Source: Salvator merianae (Eukaryota > Chordata > Lepidosauria > Squamata > Teiidae). From it: DNA of 64,000 nucleotides. Numbering within the stretch: the stretch's first letter is position 1; each line of letters opens with the position of its first letter. The stretch covers positions 45,307,469 to 45,371,468 of the forward strand of contig QVOM02000073.1 of the NCBI GenBank assembly GCA_003586115.2, in the 5' to 3' direction. Shown here one piece after another: positions 23,699 through 34,135 of the stretch. The notes under the pieces were generated by a model. The model was given only the letters and a program-made list of their open reading frames with translations, was not told where the DNA came from and searched no databases. A program made the position numbers and the translations under genes.

Positions 23699-24114
23699 CA
23701 CTGGCATAGCAAGGGGTGGCGCGGGTGGCGGTGCGCACTGGGTGGCGCCTTGTTGGGGGCGGCAGCTGCCTTTGACTTGGGCCCTCCCGCCCGCCCTGCG
23801 TCCGGTTTGCCTTTAGTCGGCTTACCGGTGCGTCCGCTGCTCGCTCGCCCCGCCCGCCGCTCGCTCGCCCCGCCCGCCGCTCGCTCACCTCGCTCGTCCC
23901 GCCCCGCCCGCCGCTCGCTCGCCCTGCCCGCCGCTCGCTCACCTCGCTCGCCCCGCCCGCCGCTCGCTCGCCGTGCCTGCTGGCGTGCGCGCGCGCGGCC
24001 ATCATCACGGCGAGTAGGCAGCTGCAGGGCGGGGCGTCCTGCAGGGCGGGGCGCCCTGCTCGGCTACCGCCGTTTCGTCCGCCCCGGGCGGCGGAACATG
24101 TAGCTACACCACTG
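23699..24114. mobile_element. Non-autonomous hAT-like transposon with 8-bp TSD
   Basis: The ends CACTGGCATAGC and GCTACACCACTG are imperfect inverted repeats of the widespread CAGTGGCGTAGC terminus. The element is flanked by an exact 8-bp duplication GACGTACT (23691-23698 and 24115-24122). The interior is extremely CpG-rich, with tandem copies of a CGCCCGCCGCTCGCTCGCC unit at 23840-23975. Open frames across it are compositional. Confidence 0.85.
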
Positions 24115-24116
24115 GA

Positions 24117-25375
24117 CGTACTGCTCAAAACAATTAATGGAACACGTAAGCATCACAATATGACTTCAAGTCACTTAAACTTCAGGGATATCCATCTGTC
24201 CAGTTGGGAAGCATAAGCAATTGTGAATTGCTCTGGTGCAAATGAAAGTGACAACAGGTGCACTTGAGGGGCAACAGCAAGACAATACCCAGAAAGGGAA
24301 TGGTTTTGCAGGTGGTGGCCACACACAATACTATCTCCTTATCATTCCTGACTGATTCTTCTCTAGTTTTCCATTATGCTAGCATCCTTGTCACTACTGG
24401 TAGCATGGGGTGATACCTGCAGCCCATTCAGGTTGCACAGGTTGTCCAGCTCCTCCAGGATGGCACATCCATACATGCTGTTGCAAGAAGGTTTGATGTA
24501 TCTCCCAGCACAGTCTCAACAGCATGGAACAGACTCCAGGAAATGGGCTGTTACATGAGGAGAGCTGGACAAGGCCGTAGAAGGGCATCAACCCAGCATC
24601 GGGATTGGCATCTGCTTCTTTGTGTGAGGAGGGACAGGAGGAGCACTGCCAGAGCCCTACAAAATGTCCTCCAGTGAGCTACTGCTGTGCATGTTTCTGA
24701 CCAAACTATCAGAAACATAATTCACGAGGGTGCCCTGAGGGCCCAACATCCTGTAGTGGGACTTGTGCTCCCAGTCCAACACCATGCAGCTTGATTGGTA
24801 TTTGCCAGAAAACACCAGAATTGGCAGGCCCACCACTGGTGCTCAGTTCTCCTCACAGATGAGAAGAGGTTCACACTGAGCACATGTGACAGAGATGAAG
24901 GAGTCTGGGGACATCGTGGTAAATGTTATGCTGCCTGCAACATCATCCATCATGACTGGTCTGGTGGTGGGTCAGCAATGGTCTGGGGAGACATGACCTT
25001 GGAAAGTTGCACAAACCTCTACATGATGATGAAGTCATTGAGGCCATTGACTGCCCTCACGTTCCCCAGGCCTGAATCCAATTTGAGAACCTCTGGGACA
25101 TTATATAGCGGTGCATCTGATGATGCCAAGTAGTGCCCAGACTGTCCAGGAGCTCACTGATGCCCTGACCCAGGTGTGGGAGCAGATCCATCTGCAATCT
25201 CATCAGGAGCATGTCCAGACATTGTCGGGAGTGCATACAGGCATGTGGGGGCCATAAACACTACTAAGTCACATTATGAGTTGCCATGATGAAATTCAAG
25301 CAAATTGGATCTGTTTGTGATTTCAATTTTTTACTTTGATTTTCAGGGTGATTTGGAATGCAGCCCTCAATTGGT
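24117..25375 (+). mobile_element. Tc1/mariner-like transposon, degraded
   Basis: The 5' terminus TACTGCTCAAAACAATTAAT is typical of vertebrate Tc1 elements. A decayed transposase follows: the helix-turn-helix part (about 24440-24670) and a catalytic part (24795-25133) with LTDEKRFTL and GGGSAMVWGDM. Frameshifts separate them. The sequence stops at GCAGCCCTCAATTGGTT, just short of the expected 3' terminal repeat, and abuts unit C. Confidence 0.85.
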
Positions 25376-25409
25376 TGAAAAAACATGCCTAAAGAACCTT
25401 GCTGAAGAT

Positions 25410-25415
25410 TTTATT
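25410..25415 (-). terminator. Candidate polyadenylation signal, copy C
   Basis: AATAAA on the minus strand at the position equivalent to 12064-12069. It lies about 1.2 kb past the copy C stop, after AU-rich TAAAT clusters at 25620-25770. Confidence 0.4.
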
Positions 25416-26588
25416 GTGATCTTGACAATTTAAATATTTCCATTATCATCTTGCAGTATAACAACAAAAGAAATCCGTTTCACTATAAATTATAACATAA
25501 ACACATGTTACGTTATAGATGACCCCTAACCATTATATTTGACAGAAACAGGAATAATATTTTCATGGGTAGGCAACAAGAAAGAACACCACCAATAAGA
25601 TAACCAAGTACAAAATATAAAATATTAAATATTAAATAATGACAATAATTCTTAAAAACACTGCTTTCAATAGAAAAGTAATACTTAGGAACATATTGCT
25701 TTCTGATGTCGACCAGAAACTGTTTAGATTATACAAAATTAAATATATTAAATAAAATATAAATAAGTTCAATACAAAATCAGTACTTGTACTTCTACCT
25801 CAACTGATGGATAAAAGCAGACAACTATTTTGTCACACACCTGCACTGGATTTGTAGAAAAATTCATCACACAAACACACACACATCATGTTAAGCTGCA
25901 ACATGTAAAAATGCTCTCTGTTATGACCTTGTACTACAAGCAGTTCAAAAGAAAATGGTAAAAAAAGAAATTATAAATAAAATGAAAGCTATTCTATTTG
26001 ATACTTTCAGATTGCTTCAACAGTGTCATGTATGATGATACTTTGTGTGGGAATTTGCTAGGATGCCAATTATGAAATGTGGACAGGAAGAGAAATGGGC
26101 CTATGCCCGCACATGATCCATCCACGTGATCCATCTACCACACAAAACGGGTACATAAAATGGGACTCATGCACATAAGGAGGCATAGAAATATATTTGC
26201 TGACATCGACATGTATCTACAGTTGCATTCACACACAGCAAAAAGAAAGCAAGAACCTCTGAGGCAGCTCAGAGACAACTGATGGTTCTGAGGTGAGACC
26301 CTTCACAATACAGTCTGCCCCTCCCCCTCTCAAGAACATTCTAGGCTGAAAAGGGTGGACTAGAGATGGGATCAGAAAATGAGGAACACACACTACTGTC
26401 TCCAGGGTTTTGTTTTGCTGCGTGTGAATGCAACCTACTTATGACTGTGGCAGTTCAAATTATTACATTTCTTTTTTCCAGCAGCATACATTTGGAAGAT
26501 TGAACAAAAACAAGGTCTTGGGTTTAGGTCAAAGGCCATCATTTCCACTGCAATATTTTTTTCCAGGAGTTTACTTCACATTTGTTTC

Positions 26589-26684
26589 CTATAGGCAACG
26601 ATCACGTATATTTCTAACATAATCCTCTAGTGTTTTGTAAAAGTCCTTCACAGTTATTCGGTTACGTTCGATGGTGCAGTTGTC
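26589..26684 (-). CDS. IL4/IL13-like: Copy C exon 4, early stop
   Basis: 31 codons plus TAG: it begins DNCTIERNRITVKDFYKTLE and ends RDRCL. The downstream codons that would encode the copy A-like tail are still present after the stop, so the truncation is a recent single-base change. Confidence 0.86.
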   Translation of the reverse strand, partial: DNCTIERNRITVKDFYKTLEDYVRNIRDRCL

Positions 26685-29600
26685 CTTTAACAGAAGAAGA
26701 AAAAGAAATCTCAGCCAAAATAAAAGACAAGAATAACCACATCCACCGTTTCCTTTTTAAAGAGAAGTCATGCACCTGAGGAGCCTGTTTTTATTTTCCC
26801 AAAGAACACACATGCCATAAGAGACAACTTGAGGGCATCAGCCCAGCCCTGGGACACCACTGGCAGTGGGCTAGATTTCTGGGCTGTCTACATATCTGTC
26901 AGAAATGTGGGTGGTTGTATCATGTGCATTGCCTTGATGTAAAACCTATTTCTAAGCTCCACTTTATGATGATGGCTTGCCATTCAACTGGAAAGCACTT
27001 CTGTACTCAGAATAGCATGGATGAGTACACTGAGACCTCAAGGTTTTGGGCAGCAGGACTGGAAACGAACAAGGGACAGCTTGCTTTATGTGCCAAACAA
27101 GGCTGACAGCACTGATGTGCAACACCAGCCTTAGTCACCATGGCTTTTTCCACATGGCCCCTTCTTCCAGAACAGATTCTACCCCACAGTCATGCTTCAG
27201 CTGCATTGAATGAAACACAAACTGGGTAGGCTTGGGTGCTGAAAATGGCACCCGACCCTAGGATCATTGTAGACCACAATACTGAGGTCAATAACTGGCC
27301 CAGGGGTGATATACTGGACCACGGAGGTTCATTATACTATGGGGGACCCTTTCAAAGGCACTCCAGTGGCAAGTACTGGAGTGAAATGGGCTGTGCCCAT
27401 GCAACCTACCCTGTCCCCCTCCACTTGCAATCTGTTCCAGCCTAGCACTGTTGCTTATTCCAGGATGGGATGGCCCACCCTGCTCCAGAAGGGCAACCGT
27501 GAAAAAGCCTCAACCCTGGAACACATGTGGCCATCAAGCACTTAGTCTTAAATGAATCATTGGCCCTTTCAGCCTTGGGCTGTTAGATTGGCCCATTAGA
27601 GTGCACAGCACACGTAGTCCTCACGGTGGTCCAGTATACTCTCCAGTAGACTGGCCTGTCCACATAGGACCAGGCCACAGTGTATGCTGCTTCACCAGTA
27701 AACTGCTTATTCCATGGTGGTACACCAGACCACAGACAGCCTGTGGATGGCACATGTCTGTGGGCCAATATACAATGACTGACTGCCATGCCTGGAGTGC
27801 CTAGCATGGCCAGCACAGCGCAGGAATTGGCAGGCAAAAGGAAGCTGGAATGCATGCTGAGGGAAGGAATGCATCCCACAGCCTTGTTTTTGTTCGTGGA
27901 ATCAAATACATATTCTCCATCAGAAGTCTAGATCTCCGCTGTGCCTGTGCAAAGGGATCCCTCTCTCCACCTGTTCTAGTACCCAGGATTTTCCAAATGG
28001 TTGCTCCTTGTGAACTGAGCTGCACTGTCACTGCAGGAAAACACGCTGTGTTTGTGCGTGGCCTCCTGTACCTGCACACAGTGGATGAGGAAGCCTGAAG
28101 GCGCAGGCATGGAGACTTGGGAATGACATCCTTGGGGACAGCAGAGGAACCGTCAGGCCCTTCTCCTGAGGCTGTGAAGGAGGCCATCCAGTACAGCCCA
28201 GGAACTGACACAGTGGAGACATGGACCCTGTCCTTGCCCTTCGTTTGAAGTCCACATGGCACTGGAAAACTGTCTTTTGATCTGACCCATTAAACACTGG
28301 CTGCTACTGCTAATTAGCATGGGATATATGGAGACCTGAGTTTATTTTTGTCTACCCACAAATATATTCTGTTAATGCTAATATTTAATTTGGATTTTAA
28401 TTATGCGGGTTTTTTTACTTTAAGGAAGCTCTTTCCTTACATTTGCAAGGATAAATCTTAGATGTTTTCATTGCTAATTTGTTTTTCTGTTTGTTGTTTG
28501 CATTTCCATCTCACACTGTAGCCTAAGATCTCAGGGCAGAATAAAACCAATAAGATAAACAGAACGAAAATGGAATTCATTAAAAAAAACACAATTAGAA
28601 GTGCCTGAAAAGGGAGGGCAAGATAATTTTTCAGCCAAAGCCTAAGATAAAGAGGTGTGTCTTAATCATGTTTTCCAATGCATATAATGAGGGGGTGAGA
28701 TACACCTCAGATGTGAGAGATTGTTCCTCAGTCCAGGGGCCACTATAGAGAAGAGCCCATCAAGTGCTTCCATACGTTTAAGGAGTGATAGTGGAGACTC
28801 TGCCAAAAGGGCTTCTCTCACAGATCTAAAGTATCATAATTATAAAAAAGAGGTTCACTGTTTGCATTTCATACTCACATAGCCTCCAACCAAGATCTTT
28901 GGTGCCTTGATTCTTGGGACAATGCTGCCACAAACAGCTAGAGAGAGATTCTGCAGAGCAGTGTTGACTTCACAGAATGTTTTATTGTAATTTGCACACT
29001 GTAAAGAAGATGATAGAATGGTCTGAGCACTGTAAGTTTATCAACATTTCTGAAAGCAGCATTCATACCATGTTTCCTTTTATTTTATTAATTAAAATAT
29101 TTCATGCTGCTTGGCATTATAAAATAAAGCAGTTTATAATAATAAAAAATCAGACAAGGAGATCTGTACATAAAAACAAAGACCTCCAGTGGGTGGGGAA
29201 AGGAAAGCCATTCTCACACAGGGAAGACCCGGATGAAAAAACTGTCCTACAACAGGTCCTTGGAAGTTGCAAAGGTCTGGGCCTTACAAATATCTTGCAG
29301 TGACCCCAAATCTGTGCAGGGGAAAGGCCCAAGAACGAAACACAATTTGCAGAGATCACTCTCCTCCCAGTCCCCCAAAGTGCAGCCTGTGTCGTTGGGT
29401 CTTGAAAAGCTCTTCAGCAAAAGCAGCTCAAAAGGACAGCAGGAGTCAAACACAGCAACTCCTTGCACACCTGCTCAGACATAAGCAGCTCCAAATCCAA
29501 CACAACGCGGTCCAAAGCCGCAATAAATTAGACAGTGCAGACTAACCACTTCTCCTCTGAGCTAAGTCCCGTTGGGCCCAGTAGTACTACCAGCCTGAAT

Positions 29601-31954
29601 GCGCTCAAAAAAAGATCTGAATCAATTCATGGAAGCTGGGGGTCTCAACCCGGATGGGCTCTCAGCCCTGATGGCAGCAGGAGGTGGTCTGACCCCAAGA
29701 CCACTGCCGGGAGACTGCAGGCAGAGCAAGCTGTGTGCTCGTGTCCTCCAGTGGGGGCTGATTTTAAACCAGATTCCAGCCCTTCAGTAGCTCCCCTCCC
29801 TGTGCATCCACATAGGGGGAAGACAGAGGTGAATTCTTCCAAACTCTATGCAGAGGATTATAGTAAAGTTTGGCGGCTGAGCAGTTTAGGAGCTCCCTAG
29901 GACACGGGAAGCTCTAGGCACATGGGACATGGGGAACGGATGTCTGGACGCCCGACCTCTTCTAAAAGGCCCAGCAGAGGAAGATTCATTCTACACACAC
30001 ACACACACCCTACAACCGGATGCTCATAAGGGCCTTGCAGGATTTGGAAAATGCTGCTACTGCTGCTGTATTCCAGTTAAGATGTTGCCCTCTTTACATG
30101 CTAAATGTCACAGAAAATACTGTTGATCCAGTCAGCGCCTTCCTCAAAAATGCAAGGAAGGGAGACGCTCAGCAGCATTTATGCTTGTGGGAAGCAGAAA
30201 ACAGTAAAGGAAGTGTATTTGCCCGTTGAAAATACTTTGTTTCCCAAATTTGGTATTTTAACTTTAAGCATTCACCTAATCCAACCCCCTTTTAGAAGCA
30301 GGTTTCCCATTGCTATTCTCAGCTGTCCACAGTTAACTGAAAATTTTTCCTCCAGATATACTTCTTCATAATATTTTTTCATTTTCACAGCCTCTCAGAT
30401 ATGGACAGGTATTTTGAGCCAAGGTATACAATTTCTCAAAGAAATGCAACAGTCCAAAATGATGAGTGAAGAATGGCTGGTGCCTCCTTTGGTAAGAGTT
30501 GTGTAAAAATGTGACCATTTAAAATGGTCACATTTTTTTTGGTCTCATCGTTTTGACACAAAGCTGCCCCCATCCTCCCCCCCAAATGCTTTATTTAAAT
30601 AACATCATAGCTTGCATATGCTCTGTTAAGGCTTTCACTTACTAATGATTTAACAGGGAAGTTGATATTGCTGATTGGCTCATCTCCACATTTCTGCAAA
30701 ACAAAATGTGATCAATCAAACAAGGAATACTTTGTTTTTGGTTTTGGTGGTTAGAAAGCCTGGACCAGTGAAATCCACCTCTGATGCCTGCCCTTCTATC
30801 AGCTTTGAAGCCTTGAAATTATTGTATAAAGACCCCTGATTTTAGAATGTTCCCAAGAAAGGCATACTGCTGTACATGCACAGATTATCACCTCCAGTTT
30901 GTAAAACATAGCAAATTACAATACGGTCCTTGATAACAAGACACTTCTTCATGCAGAAGTGGGCAGAAAGCAAATGGAATTGACCAATAGTCTACCTAAC
31001 CCACATTCCCAATTCCGTTTTAGGGGAAGCAATCATAAAGGACTTTTGCACATAGAAAAGGTACACAGTGACTATAATAGCCCAATGAAGTCTCTCTGTC
31101 TTTAGTAATGCAATATGTAAGGATAAGATTTGGAAAGAAACTACTTGGCACGCCTACTGCCATCAAACATTATCTATGAGCCTGCCAAAGTTCTTCTCCT
31201 GTAGACCAAGCCTGAGTGGTAAAAAGCTGCTATTTCAGATTGAGAATCCATCAGACTTAATACTGATCTGCAACTTAACAGAATCAACGCACCAGCCAAT
31301 ATCAAGCACATGGGGAAAGGTCTGTGAGAAGGGGAAAGGGATATTTACTTTTTCCTCCAAATTTTATGCTGCTCAATGTACTTTTGGTGGAGGGACACCA
31401 TTCTGCTTCCTGAGCTTGTGTGGGCAGAGAAGACTATCCACCCACATCCTGTTTTCCCAAGCACCAGAGACCCGGGAGCGTTTCTGACCCGTGTCTGTTT
31501 AGGCCTGTGGTAAAGAAGTAAGGAGCCCAAGGCAGAAGTTAAGAGAATACATAATGCCAGTTTCAATATTAGCATTGCATCAGCTGTTAGATGCAATATT
31601 TTCCTTCCAACCAATTCTGTTTAGAAGGTCCGACTTCTAACAGAGATCAGAAATGCAAAAGGCAGCAATTTCCCCATAGACTTTGCTTCAAGCACATTTA
31701 GCACACTCCGTGTCATTCTATAATTGTTAAGCAAGCAAAACATGCAATCAAATAAAGAAAGATATTTGATTTACCTTCAAGTCAGCTTTTGTTTGAGTGA
31801 TATTTGTATACAGGCCTTGCACATCTCTTGTGAATTCATTGTTCTCTGGTTCCTTTGCGCTTCTTTTATTCATTGCTATAGGTTGTAATGGAATAGTAGA
31901 AGTAATTTCTAAGAACACAGAGATTGCCAGGATTACTTTCAAGACCGTGATCAT
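26589..31954 (-). CDS. IL4/IL13-like: IL-4/IL-13-like cytokine, copy C (4 exons)
   Basis: Predicted 148-residue secreted cytokine; coding exons are 31954-31775, 30693-30643, 28998-28879 and 26684-26589. Splice sites are canonical (the exon 3 donor is GTGAGT). Cysteines lie at 62, 78, 86, 100, 120 and 147, and glycosylation motifs NIT (51) and NLS (94) are kept. The end is six residues shorter than copy A because a CAG codon became TAG right after the last cysteine and leucine; all six cysteines are retained, so function is plausible. Exon 1 is nearly copy A, exon 2 nearly copy B. The proximal promoter lacks the GATA pair and a foreign element lies about 220 bp upstream of the TATA box. Being next to RAD50 it occupies the IL13 position. 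Confidence 0.86.
27290..28830 (-). other. Copy C intron 3 block
   Basis: Same block as copy A intron 3 (1330-2170) followed by the shared L2 3' fragment (28480-28830). It contains an extra stretch at 27560-27790 with a repeated CCAGTATACT/CCACCATGG-type motif not seen in A. No exon is recognised. Confidence 0.45.
28879..28998 (-). CDS. IL4/IL13-like: Copy C exon 3
   Basis: Begins CANYNKTFCEVNTALQNLS and ends APKILVGGY, with donor GTGAGT. About 14 of 40 residues differ from copy B despite near-identical flanking intron 2 sequence. Confidence 0.87.
30643..30693 (-). CDS. IL4/IL13-like: Copy C exon 2
   Basis: Encodes KCGDEPISNINFPVKSL; one residue from copy B. Same acceptor and GTAAGT donor. 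Confidence 0.88.
31775..31954 (-). CDS. IL4/IL13-like: Copy C exon 1
   Basis: 60 codons; only two residues differ from copy A (MNKR versus MHKR, and ADLK versus AILK near the end). It differs from copy B at many positions after residue 29. The donor is GTAAAT. Confidence 0.88.
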
Positions 31955-32015
31955 CTTCTTTTGAATGAAGATCTACCAGTGGGATCCTTAGTAATTGATG
32001 CTTGTTTGAGCACCC

Positions 32016-32080
32016 AATATTTATATGATGCACCCAGCAAAAAATGTGCTGACGTCGAATTTTGTTTTCCCCACCACAAC
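32016..32080 (-). promoter_or_regulatory. Copy C proximal promoter (GATA pair lost)
   Basis: TATA box (32016-32025), a CRE half-conserved as TGACGTCG (32050-32057), an NFAT-like GGGGAAAA and a RUNX-like TGTGGT (32067-32078). Where A and B read CTAATGATAAGATAAGAT, copy C reads CTAATCAAGATTC, so both GATA motifs are gone. Confidence 0.6.
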
Positions 32081-32243
32081 ATCCTAATCAAGATTCAAAA
32101 TGAGTAATTTTGCTGCACGGCTTTGTAAGATAAGTGTTTTTAGTATTTTCCTAGTATTTTTTTTAATTAAATTGTTAATTTTAGCATATTACTGTATTTT
32201 TTTTTCATTTTGTATTACTTTTTAGCTTGGACCCTGAGACGCT

Positions 32244-32840
32244 GGGCCTGTTTGCACTGAGCTCGGTAGATCATTCCCAGTAGTTGGCTTCGGACCGGAG
32301 ACGTTGGAGAACGCTGGCTGCCCTTCGCACTCCCAGCCAGAGGAACGGACCCGAAGCTGACCAGCAGAGGGAACAGTGTGGATGCCATCTGCTAGTTCCG
32401 TACCGCACTCCGTACCATCGAGCTCCGCTTCGTACCATCGAGCTCCGCTTCATAACCAGAGGGCTCCTTACGGAGTCAGCTTCGTAACGGCAGCTCGGCT
32501 GCCATGCCCAAAGGGCTATCCAGGGCATGAAGCACCGGACCAGGGTATGAAGCACCGGACCGGGGTATGAAGCACCGGACCACGCATGCGCAGCCGCGCC
32601 AGTCCCGCCCCACCGCCATTTCAAACGCGGACGGGAGTGCGAAAGCACCTACCCGGATCTTCACTCCATCGTGCAAGTCGGAATGAAGACAAGCTTTTAC
32701 TTGTCTGGCCTTACCCAGGATCAGGTACGAATCGGGTATGAAGTGGTTCTGATCGGGTGAGGTGTGTGCCCGCGGCAGTGCGGAAGCTCCGTTCCAGCGA
32801 ACGGATAAGAACGTTCCACCGCTGTAGTGCGAACAGGCCC
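32244..32840. mobile_element. CpG-rich TIR element upstream of copy C promoter
   Basis: It interrupts sequence that is continuous in unit B (17500-17520). The ends GGGCCTGTTTGCACT and AGTGCGAACAGGCCC are inverted repeats. Internal tandem motifs: GTACCATCGAGCTCCGCTTC twice (32412-32452) and ATGAAGCACCGGACC three times (32527-32581). No transposase. The family is not identified; the ends resemble those of the 20567 and 51803 MITEs. Confidence 0.72.
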
Positions 32841-34135
32841 TATTAGAGCAGGTTATATACCAAATAAATATATCAAAAAATAAAACTGAGAGCATTTCAA
32901 GTACCTGTAGCCTCGCCTTCTCTTTCAGTCCCAGGCTCAACCAGGATATGCAATAGTCTGTCTCCAGAGGGACTGTCTTCCTCCCTAGACGCCTCCCTGG
33001 ACCATAACCCCTTACCTGGATGTTTAATACCCATGGAGGCTGGGTTTCCATTTCGCTGACTGGGATGAGCTGCCATGCTTCCATTTGTGCCGGCAGGAGG
33101 CGCCCCACAATGGGCACGGCATCCCAGCAGAGGGCGGAAATGCCACAGGGGCTGCCCTTGCAGGAAGGATGCAGTTTCTCCTCCTCTGAAAGAGTGCCCT
33201 TCCAAGGCGAGCCGGGCACTGTCGCCATGGCGCCTGCCCTCAGGCCCTCTCCCCCAGTCACACGGAGATTGGTCTGAGATGAGTCAGGTGGGCAACCTTG
33301 AGGATGGTGCTCCAGTTGATAAACATTCGAGAAAGCTGTGCCTAGCCTCTGTCTTAGGATTTTTGCTGGTCCTAGGTGAAGATCTGACATGGCCGCTCTT
33401 TCTCCAGACCATTTATATTTGTGTCGTCTCTTGGCTTCATTAGACCCTGTACACACACACAAGCATTCATAGATCCAGTATCACGTCCAATAGTAATGGC
33501 ATGGCTTGTGGACGCCTAACCAGATTCGCTGTATGTTTGTTATGTGAGTGAGTCAAAATAGGCTGTCTACAAGGTCCCTGTGCCTTACTGTTGAGAAACA
33601 CGAACTCAGCCTGCTAAATAGGGGTGACCCATCAAATAGCCAACCATCAGGTATTCACCCAACAACAGCAATATTATTTGCCTTCACAACAACACTAGGA
33701 AGAAAAATGGGAAATGAATCAGAAGAAATAGGGCTCTCACTGAGGTCAGACATCATAGGGATAATCTTTCTCAGGGGAAGAAGGATTGAATATGTGTTTC
33801 GGTTCTTCCCACATTTGTATTATAACATGGACTCAATTTGCTCGTTCTCACTCTTCATTTTTCCCTGCTTGGCCTGAGGAAACTGTATCTTTCTCTTTAC
33901 ATGCCCTCCCTGTGCAGTCAGCAATTGGAAGCAGCTCCTGTGTTCAAATCTTGACTTCACAGGGGTGGGATAATCAAACTCCACCCTCCGTATTTCCCTG
34001 CTGCTGCATCAGAACCAGGGGATCCCTTGGTGGCATAACTGGTCATTTATCGTTTGTTCCTTATCCCCTCCAGCCTGTATGCACCCAAGCACAACTTCAA
34101 TTTCACATGTACACACAGTAAAGCTTCTTGAAGGC

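Larger units (their letters stand above)
25376..34135 (-). repeat. Tandem duplication unit C
   Basis: Homologous to unit B along its length, with three added blocks: the longer intron 3 (shared with A), a TIR element at 32244-32840, and small indels. It carries cytokine copy C and is the unit nearest to RAD50. Confidence 0.85.

Noticed and set aside
23681..24128. Arg/Ala/Pro-rich open frames on both strands
   Set aside because: Produced by the CpG-rich minisatellite within the hAT-like element.
616..31954. Identification of the cluster as IL-5 or GM-CSF/IL-3
   Set aside because: IL-5 lies on the 5' side of RAD50 in tetrapods, and the exon sizes, cysteine pattern and exon 4 motif fit IL-4/IL-13 better.
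32476..33462. A 328-codon minus-strand open frame
   Set aside because: It crosses the boundary of the inserted TIR element at 32840 and uses sequence that is non-coding flank in unit B, so it is chance.
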